DNA of 44,102 bases from an uncultured Pseudovibrio sp. (GCA_947496145.1 CANMBS010000042.1:1-44102); one strand, 5' to 3'; shown: positions 34,111 to 42,691, numbered from the stretch's first letter. Notes: a model not told the origin generated them from the sequence alone. Translations and numbers: made by a program.

Positions 34111-35028
34111 ATGACGTTTGATCTTGAAGGCTCCGAACTTAGAGAAGCCTATACTTATCTGCCGCCTGAAACACACAATTGGAAGGTTGTTCAGTCTGGA
34201 CATCTCTTTAAACACTTGGTGATGACTGCAGATGATGGGCGTGATTTAGATGTGTTTGAGGCAGGAAGCAGAGAGAATCCAACCATTCTCGCAGTTAATG
34301 CTGTTGGAATGACATCATTGTTCCTGAGTGAGATCGCTAAAAAGCTTTCAAGCAAATTTCATGTGATCACCTGGGAGACGCGCGGCTTGCCTGATGCATC
34401 AGAAACTGAACCGCATGAGAACCTTTCACTTGAGAGATTTGCCAAGGATGCTGCCAGTGTTCTCAAAATGGCTGATCAGCTAAATCCTTACGGGATCGTG
34501 ACATATTGCTCAGGTGTGAATGTGGCTCTGTATGGCCTGACGCATAATATTCTTTCTACGGAGCGCCTTTGTGTGATTAGTCCTTCTATCGAGCTCCCAG
34601 TCGATCGGGATGAAACAGAGTATCAGCGTACTATGTTGCCTATCTGGCAAGATGTAGCAGCCAAAGGACTTTCGCAGGCAACGTTAATTCATCGGCTACT
34701 TGAAGCCGCAGATACCCCAGATCATGAAGGGGTAATGACCCAGCTTGATGTTCTTGATAAGCTTCCTTTCAAAACACCAGAGACCACTTACACTTATGCG
34801 CTTTTACAATCCATTTGCAGAAATGATAGTGTCTTTGAAAGAATTCCGGATATTGAAGTGCCTTCTCTCATTTTGCATTGTTGTGACGATGAAGTAATTC
34901 ACGGCGATACCGCTAAATCACTCGCTTTGATGTTGATAAATTCATCTATTCAGCAAATAGAAAATGCTGGTCATTTTGGAGTTTATACTTCCGCCGAACT
35001 TCACTCACTTACAAATAGCTTCTTTTAA
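34111..35028 (+). CDS. Alpha/beta hydrolase with Cys nucleophile (thioesterase/acyltransferase)
   Basis: Alpha/beta-hydrolase fold of 305 residues. The nucleophile elbow reads TYCSG, so the catalytic residue is Cys133 rather than Ser. The acid is probably in HCCDDEVIHGD and the base His in NAGHFGVY. WETRGLPDAS resembles the usual DxRGxGxS loop. GAGG lies 7 bases before the ATG, 18 bp after the CLF gene. A Cys nucleophile, as in PhaC-type acyltransferases, favours acyl transfer or thioester chemistry: it may release the polyene chain or pass it to the N-N unit. That is inference. Confidence 0.82.
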   Translation: MTFDLEGSELREAYTYLPPETHNWKVVQSGHLFKHLVMTADDGRDLDVFEAGSRENPTILAVNAVGMTSLFLSEIAKKLSSKFHVITWETRGLPDASETEPHENLSLERFAKDAASVLKMADQLNPYGIVTYCSGVNVALYGLTHNILSTERLCVISPSIELPVDRDETEYQRTMLPIWQDVAAKGLSQATLIHRLLEAADTPDHEGVMTQLDVLDKLPFKTPETTYTYALLQSICRNDSVFERIPDIEVPSLILHCCDDEVIHGDTAKSLALMLINSSIQQIENAGHFGVYTSAELHSLTNSFF

Positions 35029-35084
35029 TTCATCATTGAACTTTAGTTTAGTACGATCTAAAGTTAATTTAACGGAGGGGTATG

Positions 35085-36017
35085 ATGTATACGAACATAT
35101 CCGATGATACGGCTTTAGTTAGAGGAGCACTGGCCAGTCTTGGCAAAAGCTGGGATGATCGCGTTGCCGTACGCAAAGAAAGGCTGGACCTTAGCCAATA
35201 TTATGATCCTTCAGTTCCTGATTTTCCGACCTCACTCGTCCCCTTCTGGGATGATGAAGATTTTACTTGTCTGAGCCCGGAGGCTAAACTCCGTTTTCTT
35301 GCAGTGGCATGGGTCGCTTACAACGAGAAAGCTATTTATCTTGAAGAGGCTGTTGTTCAGCCTGCTTGCGGTGTTTTGTTTCGCGGTGAACTTCCTGGTG
35401 TCGGAGCTGCACATACCAAGCAAGTGATTGCACAGATTCAGGTAGACGAGCAGTTTCATATCCTTATGTGTCTGGATATCTGTCATCTCTCTCGTATTCG
35501 ACATGGCTTGGAAGATTACTCAATGCCAGAGCCAGCATTAGGCGTTCAAATGAAGAAGTTGATGGCGAATGCTTCTAGTGAAGATGAAGCGAGAATTGCG
35601 CAACTCGCCTATGCCTCTGTCGCGGAAATGTCAATCAATGCCTATCTGAATGAAGTGGCAACAGACAAAAGTATCCAGCCGCTTAATCGGATCAATACGG
35701 ATATGCATCGACAGGACGAAGCTGCGCATGGCATTGGTTTCTCAGAGATTGTCGGATCTGTGTACCGCAGGATGTCAACACAGCAACAAGATTACTTCCG
35801 GTCTGCAATCGGTATTGCACTTGTTGATTTCACTACACCTGATTTAGGTTACTGGGCCTCCATTCTTGAGTATATGAATGTGCCAAATCGTGAGAAAATT
35901 ATTGAGAGACAGGAGAGTTTCACGCGCGGAATGGTGCTTAAGCGGAATTATACGACTATCCGCCGACTTTTTGATGAGCTTGAAATCACCGAGGATATAG
36001 ACTTCGAATTTCAATAG
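35085..36017 (+). CDS. AurF-type di-iron N-oxygenase
   Basis: Non-haem di-iron oxygenase of 310 residues. Counting from the upstream ATG at 35082, I find all seven AurF ligands with near-identical spacing: Glu88, Glu123-x-x-His126, Glu182, His209, Glu213-x-x-His216 (AurF: 101, 136, 139, 196, 223, 227, 230). The start at 35085 is 6 bases after GGAGG. Characterised relatives oxidise aryl amines to nitro groups, and related di-iron enzymes form azoxy groups from hydrazines. In this cluster an N-oxygenation of the hydrazine-derived unit is the obvious proposal. Last enzyme gene of unit C. Confidence 0.88.
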   Translation: MYTNISDDTALVRGALASLGKSWDDRVAVRKERLDLSQYYDPSVPDFPTSLVPFWDDEDFTCLSPEAKLRFLAVAWVAYNEKAIYLEEAVVQPACGVLFRGELPGVGAAHTKQVIAQIQVDEQFHILMCLDICHLSRIRHGLEDYSMPEPALGVQMKKLMANASSEDEARIAQLAYASVAEMSINAYLNEVATDKSIQPLNRINTDMHRQDEAAHGIGFSEIVGSVYRRMSTQQQDYFRSAIGIALVDFTTPDLGYWASILEYMNVPNREKIIERQESFTRGMVLKRNYTTIRRLFDELEITEDIDFEFQ

Positions 36018-36225
36018 GGTGCGTTTACCGGATCAGTCCCGATAAACTCGAAGAACCGCCCCCAATAAAAAATATGATTAATGCTTAAGAGTGCCCACAC
36101 AAGTGAGTGTCTTTGAGCCCCAATGTGCTGAGCCAGTACCTTCATCTCATGAATGTAACTTGGCTCTGCTTTTTTATTTGTTCTTTGCGACTGTTTCGGT
36201 CGATGTAAATTTGGAGAAATCAACT

Positions 36226-37458
36226 ATGAGCAACGTTACGGGAATTGTGCGTCGTTGGGGATTACTTGTGTTGGCTGGTGGCCTCATCATGGGCTTATCA
36301 CTCGGCATCCGACAATCACAAGGCTTGTTTATGTTGCCTATCTCAATGGGAATGAGCTGGTCTATTGAGGAAGTGGGCTTCGCCTTTGCAATCCAGAACT
36401 TGGTGTGGGGACTAACACAGCCTTTCACCGGTATGCTAGCAGATCGGTTTGGTTCTGCCCGCGTCATTCTGTTTGGTGTATTAATTTACGCGGCTGGTCT
36501 CGTTGCCATGGCAAATTCACCCGAATTGACGTTGTTTAATATCAATGCAGGTGTCCTTATCGGGGTTGGTCTTGCCGGTACTGCTTTTGGAGTTGTCTAT
36601 GGTGCGGTCAGTAAGATTGTTCCTCATGCCGATAGTGCTTGGGCCATAGGCGCTGTTGGAGCAATCGGCGGATTAGTACAGTTTTTAGTTGTGCCCCTCG
36701 TACATCAATTGCTCAATAGCCATGCTTGGGATGGAACCTTGATCGTACTGGGTGTTCTGTTCGCTGTTTTGGGTCCGCTAGCATTTCTATTGAGAACAAA
36801 ACGAGCAGATGAATCAGTCGACAATCATGGAGACCAATCCATGTCAGATGCAATTTCAGAAGCATTTCGACATAATGGTTTTTGGTTGCTCAATCTCGGT
36901 TTCATGGCTTGCGGATTTCAGTTGGCTTTTCTGGCAGGACATGTCCCCGCTTATCTGGTGGACAGAGGTTTACCTCTTTCCGTCGGTGGTACCGCGATCG
37001 CTCTGATTTCTCTGACAAACATTGCTGGTACTTTTGTATTTGGATACGTTGGCGGATCAATCTTTCGGCGTAAGTATACTCTGTCGTTCCTTTATTTCTG
37101 TCGCATAGCAGCAATGATTACGTTCATCACTGTTCCGCTATCCCCCGTTAGCACCTATATCTTTGCAGCAGTTATTGGTTTCTTATGGTTGGGTACAGTA
37201 CCACTCACCAGTGGACTGGTTGCTCAAATCTTTGGTACTAAATATCTGACGACACTCTTTGGCTTTGTCTTTTTTGGTCATCAGCTCGGCGCGTTTCTTG
37301 GAATCTGGCTCGCAGGGTATGTTTTTGACACAACCGGGTCTTACAATCTAATCTGGTGGGTAGCAATTGCAGCCGGTGCCATTGCAGCGCTGGTGCATAT
37401 GCCGATTAATGATCGGGTTGTCATGAGAACCAAAACCACAGAGGCCTATTCAACATGA
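36226..37458 (+). CDS. MFS transporter, OFA/NarK-like
   Basis: Twelve-helix major facilitator of about 410 residues: GLIMGLSLGIRQSQGLFMLPISM, ADRFGSARVILFG (motif A) and GFLWLGTVPLTSGLVAQIFG are typical of the OFA/monocarboxylate branch. The ATG at 36226 (MSNVTG) has GGAG upstream and is right at the first helix; the longer frame from 36091 adds an unlikely leader. It lies 208 bp after the oxygenase gene and overlaps a 48-codon membrane-peptide gene. It may import a precursor or export a product. Confidence 0.88.
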   Translation: MSNVTGIVRRWGLLVLAGGLIMGLSLGIRQSQGLFMLPISMGMSWSIEEVGFAFAIQNLVWGLTQPFTGMLADRFGSARVILFGVLIYAAGLVAMANSPELTLFNINAGVLIGVGLAGTAFGVVYGAVSKIVPHADSAWAIGAVGAIGGLVQFLVVPLVHQLLNSHAWDGTLIVLGVLFAVLGPLAFLLRTKRADESVDNHGDQSMSDAISEAFRHNGFWLLNLGFMACGFQLAFLAGHVPAYLVDRGLPLSVGGTAIALISLTNIAGTFVFGYVGGSIFRRKYTLSFLYFCRIAAMITFITVPLSPVSTYIFAAVIGFLWLGTVPLTSGLVAQIFGTKYLTTLFGFVFFGHQLGAFLGIWLAGYVFDTTGSYNLIWWVAIAAGAIAALVHMPINDRVVMRTKTTEAYST

Positions 37459-37601
37459 GTAAGCGCATTTCTGTTTCGTCAATTGCTACGTTCTGGGTGA
37501 TCGCACTGGTTGTGATCACGGCAATAGTTTACGGCTTTCGCCATTACCTCGACCCTGTTTTTGTATTTTCCTACGCTTATGCAATGAAATTTTGCGGATA
37601 G
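37455..37601 (+). CDS. 48-residue membrane peptide coupled to the MFS gene
   Basis: Small reading frame starting ATGA over the MFS stop, encoding MSKRISVSSIATFWVIALVV and a further 28 residues, ending TAG at 37601. It has a basic start and one transmembrane helix (about 10-28). OFA-type MFS genes are often followed by such a short membrane protein, thought to be a small subunit; this is a good match in position and layout, though family membership is inferred. Confidence 0.7.
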   Translation: MSKRISVSSIATFWVIALVVITAIVYGFRHYLDPVFVFSYAYAMKFCG

Positions 37602-37654
37602 CTATAAAAGCAGATATTAGGCGGCAACCATTTTAGATGATTGCCGCCCAGAAG

Positions 37655-38686
37655 CTATTCTCCAGCTTTGATCACGAGTTTACCAAAATTCTTGCCTTCC
37701 AGCAGGCCAATGAATGCCTCTGGCGCAGCCTCAAGGCCATCGACTATCTGCTCTGTGTACTTTACTCTGCCTTCCGCAATCCATTGCTGCATGTCTGCGG
37801 CAAATTTGGGATAAAGATTTGGGAAACTATCAAAAATAATGAAGCCCTGCATGCGGATTTTTTTTACAAGCAATGTTCCCATAAGCATTCCCATGCGGTC
37901 AGGACCATCAGGTAAATTTGTTGCATTATATTGAGATATAAGACCACATAGTGGAACCCGTGCATGAGGGTTCAAAAGCGGCAGCACCGCGTTGAACACT
38001 GCTCCACCAACATTTTCGTAGTAAATATCAATCCCTTTAGGGCAAGCTTCTTTCAGATCATCAGCGAAAGTAGGTGAATAACGGTCAAGACAAACGTCAA
38101 ACCCAAAGTTTTCAATTGCGTGCCTGCATTTTTTCTCACCTCCGGCAATGCCTACCACACGGCAACCTTTGATCTTACCTATCTGACCGACTGTAGCTCC
38201 AACAGGGCCCGTCGCTGCAGCGACAACAATGGTTTCACCTGGCCTGGGTTCCCCAATCTCCAAAAGCCCTGCATATGCCGTAAATCCCGGCATGCCCAGC
38301 ACACCTAATGCCCATGACGGCATTGCAGGCTCTTTACCGAGGTTGAACACAAATTCACCGTTCGAAATGGAGTAATCCTGCCAACCGCCTTGACTGAGTA
38401 CATAATCACCTTCGCTGAAGCCCTTTAAGTTTGACTTCATAACAATAGAAACGGTGCTACCAACCATAACAGCACCAACTTCTACCGGATCCGCGTAGGA
38501 TTTAGCATCACTCATGCGACCACGCATGTACGGATCAAGAGAGAGATAAATGGTACGCAGCAACATTTCGCCTTCATTTGGAGTCGGGATGTTTACTTCT
38601 TTCAGGCGAAAATTCTTCGGGGTCGGGGCGCCAACCGGGCGCTCTGCGAGAACAATCTGGCGATTAATTTTTGCTGTCTGAGACAT
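37655..38686 (-). CDS. NADP-dependent oxidoreductase, CurA-like MDR
   Basis: Zinc-free medium-chain reductase of 343 residues related to curcumin reductase and alkenal/one oxidoreductases. Marks are the DPYMRGRM block near residue 53, GMPGFTAYAGLLEIGEPRPGETIVVAAATGPVGATVGQI (nucleotide site) and VCLDRYSPTFADDLKEACPKGIDIYYENVGG. AAGGA precedes the ATG. It follows a TetR gene on the same strand with 30 bp between, so the two form an operon under the operator at 39356. Reduction of a reactive enal or enone is likely, as detoxification or as a pathway step on a polyene. Confidence 0.92.
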   Translation of the reverse strand: MSQTAKINRQIVLAERPVGAPTPKNFRLKEVNIPTPNEGEMLLRTIYLSLDPYMRGRMSDAKSYADPVEVGAVMVGSTVSIVMKSNLKGFSEGDYVLSQGGWQDYSISNGEFVFNLGKEPAMPSWALGVLGMPGFTAYAGLLEIGEPRPGETIVVAAATGPVGATVGQIGKIKGCRVVGIAGGEKKCRHAIENFGFDVCLDRYSPTFADDLKEACPKGIDIYYENVGGAVFNAVLPLLNPHARVPLCGLISQYNATNLPDGPDRMGMLMGTLLVKKIRMQGFIIFDSFPNLYPKFAADMQQWIAEGRVKYTEQIVDGLEAAPEAFIGLLEGKNFGKLVIKAGE

Positions 38687-38716
38687 GCGGGAGTTCCTTG
38701 TTTGACTTTTTACGTC

Positions 38717-39334
38717 TTACTCTTGCTCGATGTTTTGAAGGTAGGCAGCGGGGAGCATTCGCTCAGTAGTTTCAAACGCTTTTTGCAAAGCATCTTTTCT
38801 TCCTGTGACTTTCCCAATAAGGCTTGCACCAAGCCACATCTGGTAAAGGATTTTGGCAGTCATCTCGGCGCTTACACTTGCTGCAATAGAACCTTCGTCA
38901 ATACCCACTTGGATAGCGACTTGAAGGCGCCGCTCAATACTGGAAATCATTAGCGTAAAAAGATCACTCATGTCAGCAGAGATATCTGCGACCTCAGCAC
39001 TAAGTTTTACGATCAGACAATGTTTTGAAGGATCGTCAGACCACTGATAGGCTTGCCAAAGTTTCCAATAATCGAAGAGTTTCTCACGCATGGTTTTGCC
39101 CTCAGCCTCAAACAGCTCATCAAGCTTAGCCATATACTCTTCAAGATATTGCTGAACCAGCACGCAACCGAAATACTCCTTAGATTCAAAATAATGATAG
39201 AATGAACCCTTAGGCACACCCGCCGATTTCAGGAGCGTGCTTAATCCCATTCCAGAGAAACCTTGCTCGGCAATCAGTTTGCGCCCTGTTTCCATGATGT
39301 GCCGGCGCGTAGCTTCACTTTTTTTGACTATCAT
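38717..39334 (-). CDS. TetR-family regulator (NemR-like)
   Basis: Regulator of 205 residues. TetR helix-turn-helix at 8-55 (TRRHIMETGRKLIAEQGFSGMGLSTLLKSAGVPKGSFYHYFESKE), then a ligand domain with CVLVQQYLEEY and KLWQAY as in the NemR/AcuR group. The palindrome 22 bp upstream of its start resembles the NemR box. First gene of an operon with the CurA-like reductase, suggesting induction by an electrophile; the inducer is unknown. Confidence 0.88.
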   Translation of the reverse strand: MIVKKSEATRRHIMETGRKLIAEQGFSGMGLSTLLKSAGVPKGSFYHYFESKEYFGCVLVQQYLEEYMAKLDELFEAEGKTMREKLFDYWKLWQAYQWSDDPSKHCLIVKLSAEVADISADMSDLFTLMISSIERRLQVAIQVGIDEGSIAASVSAEMTAKILYQMWLGASLIGKVTGRKDALQKAFETTERMLPAAYLQNIEQE

Positions 39335-39355
39335 GAAGTTACTGATATAGAAAAA

Positions 39356-39370
39356 TAGACCGGTCGTCTA
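39356..39370. promoter_or_regulatory. TetR/NemR-type operator
   Basis: TAGACCGGTCGTCTA, with 5-bp arms TAGAC and GTCTA, just upstream of the TetR gene. It resembles the TAGACC-containing boxes of NemR-like repressors and probably autoregulates the TetR-reductase operon. Confidence 0.7.
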
Positions 39371-39552
39371 GTTTTAATTTAGAGTGAATACACCTGATCT
39401 TAAAGCGAAGATGCATAGTTTAGAAGGAATGAGGAGAAGGCAGGCTATTTTCCATTCAAAGTCGCATTATTGACGGGAAACCAGCCCCAGTCAGTTAGCT
39501 GTTCAATAGATGGGGCAACTCAAGCAACAGTGAAAACATCCGCGTATTAACA

Positions 39553-40161
39553 TTAAGCACGCAGACCTTCCTTCATGATGGACCATGAGGCTTCAAACCG
39601 GTCTTCAAAGTCTGTTGTATCTTCTAGGCGTGAGAAAATGAGCGTTCCCTCCAGAAGCGCCATAATGGCCTCAACAATATCATGTTCATCTTTCTTTTTG
39701 ATTTTGCCTTCGGCGATTCCTTCTCTCACGAGCTCAAGAACCCGAGACCGAATTTGCCCAAACAACTGACGCAGAACAACCTTGGCTACGTTATGGCGAT
39801 AGAACTCGAACCAGATTGCAGTGATGACGGGATGTTTGCGCAAAAATACAAGCGCTGCTTTACAGGTTTCACAGATTTGGGAAAGCTGGCTTGATAGGGA
39901 GTTTTTGCTCTCATCCAGTTTAACACTCAGTTCGTTTTCGTAGGAGCAGATAAATTCGCAAAGGAGCTGATCCTTCGAGGCAAAAACTTGAGTAACATCC
40001 TTCACTGCCAGACCCGCGTTAGCAGCAATGTCTGCATAAGACGTTTCGAAATATCCAAACCTCTCAAAGCAGGCGTTTGCCGACTCTAAGATAGCTTGTC
40101 TGTTTGTCCTCCCAAATCTACCATCTGATTGCTTGGAAGACGCCCCGGATATGTTACTCAT
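39553..40161 (-). CDS. TetR-family regulator
   Basis: Regulator of about 202 residues. TetR helix-turn-helix at 15-65 (GRTNRQAILESANACFERFGYFETSYADIAANAGLAVKDVTQVFASKDQLLCEF); the rest is a helical ligand domain. I prefer the ATG at 40161 (MSNISG) to an upstream frame start at 40221, because the latter would run through the palindrome. A dyad at 40184-40204 lies 22 bp before this start. Neighbours are broken genes, so targets are not obvious. Confidence 0.85.
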   Translation of the reverse strand: MSNISGASSKQSDGRFGRTNRQAILESANACFERFGYFETSYADIAANAGLAVKDVTQVFASKDQLLCEFICSYENELSVKLDESKNSLSSQLSQICETCKAALVFLRKHPVITAIWFEFYRHNVAKVVLRQLFGQIRSRVLELVREGIAEGKIKKKDEHDIVEAIMALLEGTLIFSRLEDTTDFEDRFEASWSIMKEGLRA

Positions 40162-40183
40162 AGGCTTACTCTTTTTCTGAACT

Positions 40184-40204
40184 TTTGAGTGATATACACT
40201 CAAA
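40184..40204. promoter_or_regulatory. Inverted-repeat operator upstream of TetR gene
   Basis: Eight-bp arms TTTGAGTG and CACTCAAA around ATATA. A third half-site CACTCAAA follows at 40219-40226. Position suggests autoregulation by the TetR protein starting at 40161. Confidence 0.65.
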
Positions 40205-40383
40205 TGAAGAAGCAGTCTCACTCAAAATTCAAGATATAACAGTAGTTTTAAATATAATGACAAGTGACAACCTATGAGTTTTCCTTTTACCATTTTATAT
40301 AGCAAGTTAAAATAATTGAAATATTACATATAACATTAACTTTGCTTACTAATGGTATATATTATGCAATGCGTTTAAACTCA

Positions 40384-40880
40384 CTATTTTGAAAATCCTG
40401 CTTGTTTTTTCGGAGTGATGTGGCGGTAAGTGTTGGATTGAATCAATTCAAAGCTACCAGATGCAAGCATTTCCAACTTTGCATTGAGAGTCTCGGAGGA
40501 ATACCTTTGTACTGACAAACCGGAGCATTTTTCCGGCCCATTTTCAGAAAATGTCGCGATGATAGCTGTACCACCTACTGGCAGAGCATTCAATAAAACT
40601 TTCACATAGGCCTTTTAATCATCTATCTGTGTTAGAAAGTGAAATACTGCCCGGTCATGCCAAACTTGATATTTTTTTGTGGTTGCCATGACGTGATATC
40701 GCAGTCAATCCACTCCACACCATGGGCAACACCGCCCAGACGGTTCTTACCAGCGTCCAACACCACAGAGGAGATATCCAGCACGCTCAATGGACCGTAC
40801 CCAGCTGTATGAAGAATACTGGTTAGTTTCGAGGCCCCTCCTCCAACATCAATAAAAGGTTGGAGTTCGTCCCAGATCCC
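40384..40880 (-). pseudogene. Class I SAM methyltransferase remnant
   Basis: Minus-strand pieces of one methyltransferase. The SAM-binding motif FIDVGGGASKL and VLDISSVVLDAGKNRL lie in the upstream frame; VWHDRAVFHFL and the tail VGGTAIIATFSENGPEKCSGL in the other. The frames part at a run of seven T (40672-40678, plus strand), consistent with a one-base indel. A TAA at 40615-40617 interrupts the second frame where homologues likely read Gln. The N-terminal region before the SAM motif is missing and replaced by IS3 sequence near 40870-40930. Three separate lesions make it inactive. Confidence 0.8.
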
Positions 40881-41420
40881 GGACAGTTTGATTAAACATA
40901 TTACGCAGCCATTTTCCAATCCGTTTGTTAGTATGTCTGACAAGGCGCCCTGTAGTTGATCGCTGAATGGCGTCTTTGACGGTTGTAGAACACCTCAATG
41001 TATTCAAAGATCTCAGCCTTAGCTTGGTGCCTTGAGGAAAAGGTAGTGCGATACACAAGCTCCTTTTTCAACGAGGCAAAAAAGCTTTCCATAGGGGCAT
41101 TATCCAGACATTGGCCCTTACGGCTCATGGATTGCCTGATGCCAGCCTATCGAACGGCGAGTTGACGTGTATGTCACGCCGCCTGAAAACCGACCCATAT
41201 TCTTTGACTGTCCGAATGATGAATAAGCCCCGTAACATTTCCTCGACGAGCCAGCGCCATCTTGAGCGCATCACAGCACAAGCTCGCCTTCATATGCTTG
41301 TCCATAGCCCAGTCGACAATCTCCCTTGTCGCCATGTCCTTGATGGCTGCCACATACAACCACCCCTCTTCGGTGGCGCAATAAGTGATATCGGCAAGCC
41401 AGACGGCTGGACTGCAAAAG
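40880..41420 (-). mobile_element. IS3-family element remnant (OrfB fragments)
   Basis: Minus-strand fragments of an IS3-family DDE transposase. ADITYCATEEGWLYVAAIKDMATREIVDWAMDKH (41420-41280) carries the first catalytic region. GLIHHSD (near 41220) is the second-Asp block. SRKGQCLDNAPMESFFASLKKEL...YIEVFYNRQRRHSAINY (41128-40940) bears the catalytic Glu block. The stretch between GLIHHSD and SRKG is deleted or shifted, and the element's N-terminal part is gone. It sits exactly between two genes that both lost their 5' ends. Confidence 0.85.
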
Positions 41421-41806
41421 CCGTTCAGGATATGCCCTACTCACCGGAGGGTTTTCTCTATGCTATTGAAGGTCGCCAGGACTTTATTCAAGATTATGCT
41501 CAATGGCCAGAGCAGGCTGGCGAGGCTGATTACACTTCTAACCTGAAGTTCTATCCAATGATCTCATCTGGTTAGATATTTACAGAATTTACTGGTGGAG
41601 TTGAAATCCTGACAACCGGTCGAGAATACAATCAGATTTACGGTGGACTCTTCCATGTGGTCAAGGAGAAAATTCAGTATTATCGTGAATACTTTAGCCC
41701 GGAAACTTTCCGGTTACGTATCGTCTTGACAAAGAAGAAGTGCCTGAAAGGCTTTCAAAAGATGAGGAAGATTGATAATATAGAAAGTAATTTATTTTTA
41801 AATTAA
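41421..41806 (+). pseudogene. NTF2/SnoaL-like protein remnant with in-frame stop
   Basis: The plus strand reads AVQDMPYSPEGFLYAIEGRQ...ADYTSNLKFYPMISSG, then TAG (41573-41575), then in the same frame IFTEFTGGVEILTTGREYNQ...YGGLFHVVKEKIQYYREYFSPETF. Together this is the C-terminal two thirds of a SnoaL/PhzA-like NTF2-fold protein. The N terminus is cut off by the IS3 remnant, and the end after ETF looks diverged. No start codon with a ribosome site belongs to it. Broken gene. Confidence 0.72.
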
Positions 41807-41838
41807 ATATGATAATCGAGTTTTCTGGGAGCTATCAA

Positions 41839-42498
41839 ATGGTTAGACGCGCATTGATCACCGGAGGTAACAGAGGAATTGGTTACGCCATTGCAAAAGG
41901 CCTCAAAGCGGAAGGCCTCGAGGTTATTATTGGCGCGAGGGACGCGCTTGCTGGCGGTGAGGCAGCAAAACACCTTGGTTGCGGGCATGTACAGCTGGAT
42001 GTGACGGACTTGCAATCCATCGAGCAAACTTTCGATGACGTCGGACCTGTTGATGTTCTGGTGAACAATGCAGGTGTTCTTTACGATGAACTAATTTTGG
42101 AAAATCCAACTCAGTTTGAGCAAGGCATGCAAGTGATGGTGCATGGTCCCTATCATCTGATACGGCGAGCAGTTCCTTTTATGATTGACCGAGATTACGG
42201 GCGTATAGTCAATCTCAGTTCAGAATGGGGATCATTTGCGGAAGGTTTGCACGGACCGGGCGCATATGGTGTGGCAAAGGCAGCACTCAATGCTCTTACT
42301 CTGGCCTTATCTCGTGAGCTTCCCGAATGTGTAAAAATTAACGCTATGTGTCCAGGTTGGGTTGCAACACGGATGGGCGGTTCAGAAGCTCCGATATCAC
42401 CTGAGCAAGGAGCCCTAACGGCTATCTGGCTTGCCACTCTATCAGAAGCGGGTCCCACGGGCGGTTTCTTCAGCAACAAGCTGCCGATGGGGTGGTAA
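41839..42498 (+). CDS. Short-chain dehydrogenase/reductase
   Basis: SDR of about 219 residues: cofactor site TGGNRGIG near residue 8, NNAG, catalytic Ser (NLSSEWGS), and YGVAK (Tyr and Lys). It ends FFSNKLPMGW. The ATG at 41839 is 8 bases after GGGAG and fits the usual distance to the cofactor site better than the start at 41809. Resembles carbonyl-reductase-type SDRs rather than FabG. Lies just after the NTF2-like remnant on the same strand; both could once have formed an operon. Substrate unknown. Confidence 0.88.
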   Translation: MVRRALITGGNRGIGYAIAKGLKAEGLEVIIGARDALAGGEAAKHLGCGHVQLDVTDLQSIEQTFDDVGPVDVLVNNAGVLYDELILENPTQFEQGMQVMVHGPYHLIRRAVPFMIDRDYGRIVNLSSEWGSFAEGLHGPGAYGVAKAALNALTLALSRELPECVKINAMCPGWVATRMGGSEAPISPEQGALTAIWLATLSEAGPTGGFFSNKLPMGW

Positions 42499-42691
42499 GC
42501 AGTTCCGCTAAAGAGTTACATGTACCATTCGCGAAGCCTTGTTGAGCAAATCTCAAATATAGGCTTTGCGGATAGCCTTGCCCAATAAAAATATACTGAT
42601 AGCTTTGCCCTTAAAGTTTTTAAACAGTTCAATGATCTCTCTGTTCCTCGGTTTGAAGGGACGCAATTATTCCATTTATCGGGTGTTGTAG

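Noticed and set aside
41111-41575. 154-codon plus-strand frame as one gene
   Set aside because: Its first half is antisense IS3 transposase and its second half is an NTF2-like remnant, so it is a chance chimera across an insertion scar.
41573-41575. Amber codon read as a non-standard amino acid
   Set aside because: The gene also lacks its 5' end and has a diverged tail, so a plain nonsense mutation in a pseudogene is the simple reading.
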